Below, in pieces: positions 19,352 to 26,600 of a DNA stretch of 64,000 bases; position 1 is the first letter of the stretch; each line of letters starts with the position of its first letter. Source of the stretch: Closterium sp. NIES-65. Lineage: Eukaryota; Streptophyta; Zygnematophyceae; Desmidiales; Closteriaceae. The position numbers were made by a program, and so were the translations under genes. The notes under the pieces are model-generated. The model was not told the DNA's origin, made no database searches, and saw only the letters and a program-made list of their open reading frames with translations. Where the stretch lies: assembly GCA_948144175.1 (NCBI GenBank), contig CANXME010002317.1:1550001-1614000 (forward strand), given 5' to 3'.

Positions 19352-21844
19352 ATGGCTACCCCCAGTGTCCTTACCTTTGATGCTGAGGGTCGTGCTGTTG
19401 ACTTTGAGGTCTGGGTTGATGACCTCCAGCTGTTCCTACAGTGCGATAGGGCAGACGGACTCTCCCTGTTCGATCTCACCTCTGGTGCCTCTCCTGCCCC
19501 GCCTGCTTCTACTGACAGCACTATTCGCTCACACTTGGCCACACGCGATGCTGCTGCCCGTCTTGCTGTGCGTCGCCACTTACCGACCACTAAGCGTGCG
19601 CACTTTAGCCAGTACAAGAGTGCTAAGACCTTGTATGACGCCGTAGTTGCACGCTACTCTTCCCCTGCCACTGCTGCGCTGAGCCGTCTCATGCTGCCGT
19701 ACCTGCTCCCTCACCTTGCTGCCTTTCCCACAGTCGCTGACCTCATTATGAACCTTCGCACTAGCGACACTCGCTACCGCGCTGCGCTTCCTGCTGAGTT
19801 CTGTGCCAAGAACCCCCCCCCCATGTACATCACCCTCTACTACATAGTCACCCGGCTCCCTGACTCCCTTCGCTTAGTCAGGGACCACTTCCTCTCAGTT
19901 TGCCCCACCACACTCACCGTTGACCTCCTCGAGGAGCGCCTCCTAGCAGCAGAGAAGAGCATATTTGCTGTAGGAGCCTCTCGTGGTGACCCTCGCACCC
20001 CCGTCTTTGAGGGGTGTTCCCCCTCCCCCCTCTTGCCCTCTATTGCTTCTGCTGCTGCGGCCGACCTCATTGGTTTCGAGTTGGTCGGCGCTGCGTCTGC
20101 CCCTAGCAGGAGACGCCGCACCGGCAAGGGCAAGGGGGGCAAGGGCGTTGGAGGGGCTGGCGGGGGCGGTGGAGGTGGTGGTGGAGGCAGTGGAGGGGGT
20201 GGGGGTGGTGGTGGGAGTGGTGGCGGGGGTGGAGGTGTCGGTGGCAGCAGTGGAGGCGGAGGAGGCGGCGGCGGTGGCGGAGGGAGCGGAGGCGGCAGAG
20301 AAGGCGGAGGCGACGGAGGTGGCGGAGGCGGCGGAGGCAGTGGTGGAGCTGGTCCCGGCTCTGCGCAGAGGAGTGGCTCCGGTGGTGGTCCGCGCCAGCA
20401 GCAGAAGCGCACTCGTGAGACCCCGTCCCCCCAGCAGCTTTCTAAGTGGTACGCAGGGCGTCAGCGAGGTGGGGGTACTGGTCCCTACACCTACGTCCTC
20501 CGTACCGGCGACCGTGCTGGTGAGCAGTGCGGGGGCCCGCACTCCACCCAGCGCTGCTTCAGCCGCCTGACGGACGCATGGCGTCACCAGTTCCCTGATG
20601 CCACTGAGATCCCTCGCTGGGGAGAGCTGTCTAGGGCGGGGGTTGCTATCTTTGATCTTGATTATGATGCTATTCTTGCTGCCATGTATGCTGTGTCTAC
20701 TAGTGATGAGGGTGACTGTTACCTGTGTGTTCCGCCTGACCCGGGCATTGAGCCTGCTGCACTAGGTGCTGGTGAGGCTGCTGCTCTAGGTGCTAGTGCG
20801 TCTGCTGCCCCAGGTGCTGGTGAGTCTGCTCTCTCAGGTACCACGTCGGCTCAGGCCTTACACACCTTCACCCTTGACTCGGGTGCTTCCCGCTCCTTCT
20901 TTCGAGACCGCACCACCCTTACGCCGCTTAGTCGGCCGGTTGCGGTCTCCCTGGCGGACCCCTCTAGGGGTCCTGTCCTTGCTAGCTTCTCCACTGTCTT
21001 ACCGTGACCGGCAGCCCCCTCTGGCACCCTGTCAGGTCTCTACCTCCCCTCGTTCTCTACGAACTTGGTGAGTGGATCTGATCTACAGGATAGGGGGGTT
21101 GACAAGTTCACTCCTGCGAGTCAGCGGGTGACCCACTGCACGTGTGCTCGGACGGGCCGACACTTGGCCACGTTTATCCGTCGGTCGGGGTCGAGCCTGT
21201 ACAGACTGACTACTGAGTCTCCTCCGGTTGCTGAGTCTGGTCAGGTAGCTGCGTCGAGTGAGGTGTTTGCTGCAGCGTCTAGGTCTGGTCCTGAGTCTGC
21301 GCCCTGCTCGTGTCATCTCCTGTCCCACCAGACTCTCCTTTGGCACCACCGCCTTGGTCACCCCTCCCTGCCTCGTCTCCGAGGCATGGCTTCACGCGTC
21401 CTTGTCTCTGGTCTCCCCCGGTCCCTACCTCCCCTACCTCCGGGGCCTGCCCCTACCCGCGTCCCCTGCGTCGAGGGGCGACAGCGTGCCGCCCCTCACT
21501 CCTCCAAGTTTCCTCCGACAGAGGCTCCGCTGCAGACTCTTCACATGGACGTGTGGGGCCCCGCCCGCGTTCGTGGCCAGGGTCACGAGCGTTACTTCCT
21601 GTTGGTGGTTGACGACTACTCGTGTTACACCACGGTGTTCCCCTTGCGCAGCAAGGGTGACGTCACTGAGGTGTTGATCAACTCGATCCGCACAGCTCGT
21701 CTCCAGCTAAGAGAGAGTTCCGGCTCCGACTTTCCTGTTCTGCGTCTGCACTGTGACAGAGGCGGGGAGTTCCCTCTGCCCGTCTGGGAGCCTTCTGTCG
21801 AGCACAGGGCATCCGCCAGACCTTCACGCTTCCGGCCTCTCCAC
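19352..21844 (+). pseudogene. gag-pol: gag-pol of A5, one stop, truncated in integrase
   Basis: ATG at 19352. Gag, a glycine-rich linker (about 20140-20350), protease LDSGASRSFF (about 20875-20905) and GAG-pre-integrase (WHHRLGHPSLPRLRGM) follow in one frame. The Gag metal-binding cluster has tyrosine for its first cysteine (GPYTYVLRTGD). TGA at 21005-21007 interrupts the frame. Integrase starts at LHMDVWGPARVRGQGH and stops after the CDRGGEF region, where the sequence joins hAT DNA in an open frame. Confidence 0.88.
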
Positions 21845-22273
21845 ACGGGCCTCACTTCCATGCTCAAGACCAAGGACTGGTAGGAGCACTACCCGAACCA
21901 GGTGCGGCTGTGGGTGGCGGTGTCGGTTCTGCCGTTGAGCACCGTGGAATGCGAGCGCAGGTACTCGCGGCAGAATGTCATCATGTCTTGGCAGCGAGGC
22001 AGCCTCAAAGATGCTCGGCTCAGCGACTTGATGTGCATGTCGCTGCTCCGTTACAAGCCGAATTGGGATGAGATTGTGGAGATCTGGCGCAACTACAAGA
22101 AGCGGAAGCCGTTCAACACAAGCAACATAGCCAGGCAGGAGGCAGATAGGAGGCGGAGAGGTAAGGATGAGGAGGAGGCTGATGGAGATGAGGCCAACCC
22201 GGTAGACCTGGATGTAGAGGCTGAGGGAGATGGTGGCGATTATGACGAGGATGAGATGTGGTATGGTTGGTAG
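21845..22273 (+). pseudogene. hAT transposase C-terminal dimerisation domain
   Basis: The fragment reads WVAVSVLPLSTVECERRYSR, QNVIMSWQRGSLKDARLSDL and MCMSLLRY, the conserved hAT C-terminal dimerisation block with its STVECER core, then an acidic tail ending at TAG 22271-22273. It is in frame with the A5 integrase, apart from TAG at 21881-21883 shortly after the junction. In active hAT transposases this part mediates multimerisation; the DDE/RNase H-like catalytic region is missing. Confidence 0.82.
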
Positions 22274-22574
22274 GAGGCATCTATAATCTAGTTAGTAATG
22301 CCTTTGCTGTACTTGGTTCATTCATAATATGTAATTTTGTAACATCCCTTCCCTCCCTTGTCATGTCACAGTATAACATATCTAACGGTAAAGGAGGAGT
22401 TATTCAAAAAAAGCCTAAAAATTTGTACCTACCCAGATGGGAAAGTTTTTTTTTGTTACCCTACACTGATTTTTCAGGGTTTTTCTTCATAAGGAGGCTG
22501 ACAGAAAGTTTTTTTTTTGTAGCAACACTGACCAGAAAGTGTTGTCTAAAACGAATCTGAGGGCCTGATCTAGA

Positions 22575-22613
22575 AACTTTGTTACAAGTGCAATTGAGTG
22601 AGCGAGTGAGAAT
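22575..22613. other. 39-bp spacer between hAT and A4, with left A4 TSD
   Basis: Pre-insertion DNA between the right hAT TSD and copia A4. Its last five bases AGAAT (22609-22613) recur after A4 at 29915-29919. Confidence 0.85.
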
Positions 22614-22749
22614 TGTCAGAACATATCTATAGCTTATGCTGCTGTGTAGGCTGTAGTGGGGTATCCCATAGGGGGTACAACCCAGTTAGGGTTTCATATT
22701 TGTACTGCTTTCATTCATAGTTCATTCATTCCTGCTTACTCTTTTCACA
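22614..22749 (+). repeat. 5' LTR of A4
   Basis: TGTCAGAACATATC to CTTTTCACA. Contains TTAGGGTTT (telo-box complement) at 22686-22694. Identical to 29779-29914. Confidence 0.96.
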
Positions 22750-22777
22750 TGGTATAGAGCTAGGTCCCTCCAGGACC
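22750..22777 (+). promoter_or_regulatory. PBS and leader hairpin of A4
   Basis: PBS TGGTATAGAGC (22750-22760), one base shorter than the plant initiator-Met type. Two bases later GGTCC (22763-22767) pairs with GGACC (22773-22777) around a 5-nt loop. Compared with GTTCCC/GGGAAC in A1, A2 and A5, both arms changed together. Confidence 0.7.
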
Positions 22778-22799
22778 GAATTTTTTTTGGGCCCACCGA

Positions 22800-23630
22800 A
22801 GCGCGCCCCCGAGGCGCGAATTTTTTTTTTAGCGACCCCTCGAGTCGCTCTCTCCTCTGCGGCCTCGCCGCCCACTCTGTCGCGGCCCCGCCCTGCTCCT
22901 TACGCGGCCCCGCCGCCTGCTCCTTACGCGGCCCCGCCCCGGCCCTTACGCGCCGGCCCCTTACGCGGCCCTTACGCGGCCCTTACGCGGCCACGCCGCC
23001 GGCTCCTACGCGGCCCCTCGCCGGCTCCTTACGCGGCCCAGCCCCGGCCCTTTCGTGGCCCCGTCCCCGGCCACTACGCGGCTCCGCGCCTGCCCCTTAC
23101 GCGGCCCTTACGCGGCCCTTACGCGGCCACACCGCCGGCCTCCTACGCGGCCCTGCCCCGGCTCCTATCACAGCCCCGCCCCGGCTCCTTCGCGGCCCTG
23201 CCCCGGCTCCTACGCGGCCCTACCGCCGGCCCTGACGCGGCCCCGCCCCGTCTCACTTCTACGCGACCCGAGCCGCCTGTCACCGAACCGCCCGGGACCC
23301 GAGCCGCCCTGCAGCCGAGCCGCCCGGGAGCCGAGCCGCCCGGGACCCGAGCCGCCCTGCAGCCGAGCCGCCCGGGAGCCGAGCCGCCCTGCAGCCGAGC
23401 CGCCCGGGACCCGAGCCGCCCTGCAGCCGAGCCGCCCTGCACCCGAGCCGCCCTGCAGCCGAGCCGCCCGGGAGCCGAGCCGCCCTGCACCCGAGCCGCC
23501 CTGCCGCCGAGCCGCCCGGGAGCCGAGCCGCTGTACACCTGAGCCGCCCGGTCGCCGTTCTGCTTTTCTGTCGAGCTGCGCGACCTGCCCTGCCTGGTGA
23601 GCACAGTCCCACTGTCACTGCGTGCTCTCC
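22800..23630 (+). repeat. GC-rich repeat leader of A4
   Basis: ACGCGGCCC-based units (22860-23270), then GCCGAGCCGCCCGGGA and GCCGAGCCGCCCTGCA 16-bp units (about 23270-23550). Noncoding; frames on both strands are repeat artefacts. Confidence 0.82.
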
Positions 23631-23664
23631 CCCCTACTGCTTGCACTGCTTCACAGTCGTCGTC

Positions 23665-26600
23665 ATGGCTACCCCTAGTGTCCTAGCTTTTGACGCTGAG
23701 GGTCGCGCCATTGATTTTGAGGTCTGGTTAGACGACCTGCAGCTGTTCTTACAGTGCGACAGGGCTGACGACCTTTCTCTCTTTGACCTCACCTCTGGCG
23801 CCTCTCCTGCCCCTGCTGCTGATGCTGATCCCGCTGCCCGCTCTAAGTGGGCCACCCGCGATGCTGCTGCACGTCTTGCTGTGCGTCGCCACCTCCCTAC
23901 CTCTGAGCGTGCGCACTTTAGTCAGTACAAGAGTGCTCAGACCTTGTACGACGCTGTAGTTGCGCGCTACTCCTCCCCTGCCACTGCTGCACTGAGCCGT
24001 CTCATGCTTCCCTACCTCTTTCCTGACCTCTCTGCCTTTCCCACTGTCGCTGACCTCATTACGCACCTCCGCACTAGTGACACTCGCTACCGCGCCGCCC
24101 TTCCTGCTGAGTTCTGCGCTAAGAACCCCCCCCCCATGTACATCGCTCTCTACTACGTAGTCGCACGCCTCCCTGACTCCCTTCGTGTCGTCAGGGACCA
24201 CTTTCTCGCAGTCTGTCCCACCACTCTCACCGTCGACCTCCTCGAGAAGGCCCTCCTTGCAGCGGAGAAGAGCATAGTCGCTGTAGGTGCTTCTCGTGGT
24301 GACCCTCGCACCCCCATCTTTGAGGGGTGCTCTCCTTCCCCCTTGCTGCCCTCTGTTGCCTCTGCTGCTGCTGCCGACCTGCTTGGTCTTGAGTCGGTCG
24401 GCGCGGCGTCTGCCCCTAGTGGGAGACGTCGCTCCAGCAAGGGCAAGGGGGGCAAGGGCGCGGGTGGAGCTGGAGGGGGCGGTGGCGGTGGCGGCGGTGG
24501 CGGCGGAGGGAGTGGGGGTGGCGGCGGGGCTAGTGGCGGGGGTGGTGGTGGTGGTGGCGGCAGCAGCGGCGGAGACGGTGGTGGTGGTGCCAGCGGTGGT
24601 GGTGGAGGCAGTGGCGGAGGTGGAGGCGGCGGAGGTGGAGGCAGTGGAGGCGGCAGCGGAGGAGGCAGTAGTGGTGGAGGAGGTGGAGCTGGTCGGGGTG
24701 GTACCCAGCAGCGTAGCGGCGGTGGTGGTGGCCAGCGCTCGCACCGGCAGCAGCAGCAGCGCTCGCGGGACATCCCTTCGCCTCAGCAGCTTCGTGAGTG
24801 GTACGCTGGGCGTCAGAGGGGTGGGGGTACTGGTCCCTGCACCTACGTTCTTCGTTCCGGCGACCGCGCGGGTGAGCAGTGTGGGGGTGCCCACGCCACC
24901 CAGCGCTGCTTTGGCCGCCTGACGGACGCTTGGCGTCAGCAGTTCCCTGGGGCTAGTGAGATCCCTCGCTGGGATGAGCTTCTCAGGGCTGGTGTAGCGA
25001 TCTTTGATCTTGATTTTGATGCTATCCTTACTGCTATGTATGTTGTGGATTATAGTGAGGAGAATGAGGGTTACCGGTGTTTTCAGCCCGACCCGGGCAT
25101 TGGTACTGCTGCGCTAGGTGCTTGTGAGGCTGCTGCTCTAGGTGCCAGTGCGTCTGCGCTCTCAGGTACTGGTGAGACTGCGCTCTCAGGTACTGAGTCG
25201 TCCTCGTCCTCCCTCACTTTCACACTTGACTCCGGAGCTTCTCGCTCCTTCTTTCGAGACCGCACTACCCTTTCGCCGCTCGCCAGGCCGGTTGCGGTCT
25301 CCCTTGCTGACCCCTCTGGGGGTCCTGTCCTGTCTCACTTCTCCACTGTCCTCCCGTGTCCGGCTGCCCCTTCGGGCACCCTGTCGGGTCTGTACCTTCC
25401 CTCGTTCTCTACGAACTTGGTGAGTGGAGCGGACCTGCAGGATGGGGGTGTTCACCAGTTCACTCCTGCACGTCAGAGGGTGACCCACTGTACGGAGGCT
25501 CGCACAGGCCGACACCTGGCCACGTTCTCACGTCGGCCGGGGTCGAGTCTCTACACCCTGACCGTTGAGTCTCCTCCTGTCCCTGAGTCTGGTCAGGTGG
25601 CTGCGTCGGGTCAGGTACTTGCTGCTGCGTCCCGGTCAGGTCCTGAGTCTGCCCCCTGTTCTTGTCGCCTCCTGTCTCACGAGACGCTCCTGTGGCACCA
25701 CCGTCTTGGCCACCCCTCCTTGCCCCGTCTTCGGAGCATGGCTTCCCGTGTCCTTGTCTCTGGTCTTCCCCAGTCTCTCCCTCCTCTCCCCTCCGGGCCA
25801 GGACCTTCCTGTGTCCCCTGTGTCGAGGGTCGCCTCCGGGCTACTCCTCACTCCTCCCACTTCCCCCCGACAGAGGCTCCCCTGCAGACGCTTCACATGG
25901 ATGTGTGGGGCCCAGCCCCCGTCCGTGGGCAGGGTTACGAGCGCTACTTCCTGTTGGTGGTTGACGACTACTCGCGTTACACCACAGTCCTCCCCTTGCG
26001 CAGCAAGGGTGCGGTCACTGAGGTGCTGATCGACTGGATCCGCGAGGCTCGTCTCCAGCTCAGGAAGAGCTTCGGCTCGGACTTTCCTGTTCTGCGTCTG
26101 CACTCTGACAGAGGCGGAGAGTTCTCTTCTCGCCTTCTGCGAGACTACTGTCGTGCACGGGGGATCCGCCAGACCTTCACGCTTCCGGACTCACCACAGC
26201 AAAATGGGATTGCTGAGCGCCGCATTGGCATGGTCATGGATGTCGCTCGTACGTCCATGATGCATGCGGCTGCCCCCCATTTTCTGTGGCCGTTTGCGGT
26301 GAGGTACGCGGCGCATCAGCTCAACCTTCACCCCCGGGTCTCTCGGCCAGCGATGTCCCCAGCCTTGCTGTGGACGGGGAAGGTTGGCGATGCGTCTGTG
26401 TTCCGTGTCTGGGGATCTCGGGCGTTTGTCCGCGACTTGTCTGCGGACAAGCTGTCCCCTCGTGCTGCTCCCTGTGTCTTCCTTGGCTTCCCCACTGACG
26501 CCCCAGGGTGGCAGTTTTACCACCCCTCCTCTCGTCGTGTTCTGTCCTCCCAGGACGTCACGTTCGACGAGTCAGTCCCCTTCTACCGTCTCTTCCCCTA

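Larger units (their letters stand above)
18236..21844 (+). mobile_element. Copia LTR retrotransposon A5, 3' half deleted
   Basis: Plus-strand A-family element inserted in the hAT transposase. The 5' LTR is 18236-18360, PBS TGGTATAGAGC 18361-18371, then the repeat leader and gag-pol to the middle of integrase. It breaks off at about 21844 after CTTCCGGCCTCTCCACA, where A3 continues into the PQQNG integrase motif. RT, RNase H and 3' LTR are absent. The left TSD would be TGGCG (18231-18235); its partner is lost with the deletion. Confidence 0.9.
17351..22566 (+). mobile_element. hAT DNA transposon H, split by A5 and internally deleted
   Basis: An 8-bp duplication GATCTAGA flanks the unit (17343-17350 and 22567-22574), the size expected for hAT. 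The ends carry an inverted GCCCTCAGATT (left about 17355-17365; right, inverted, about 22554-22564). Inside lie a likely transposase N-terminus (18040-18235) and a hAT C-terminal dimerisation domain (21845-22273). Between them sits copia A5, which lacks its 3' half; the middle of the transposase is missing too. T-rich tracts near both ends are also similar. Confidence 0.82.
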
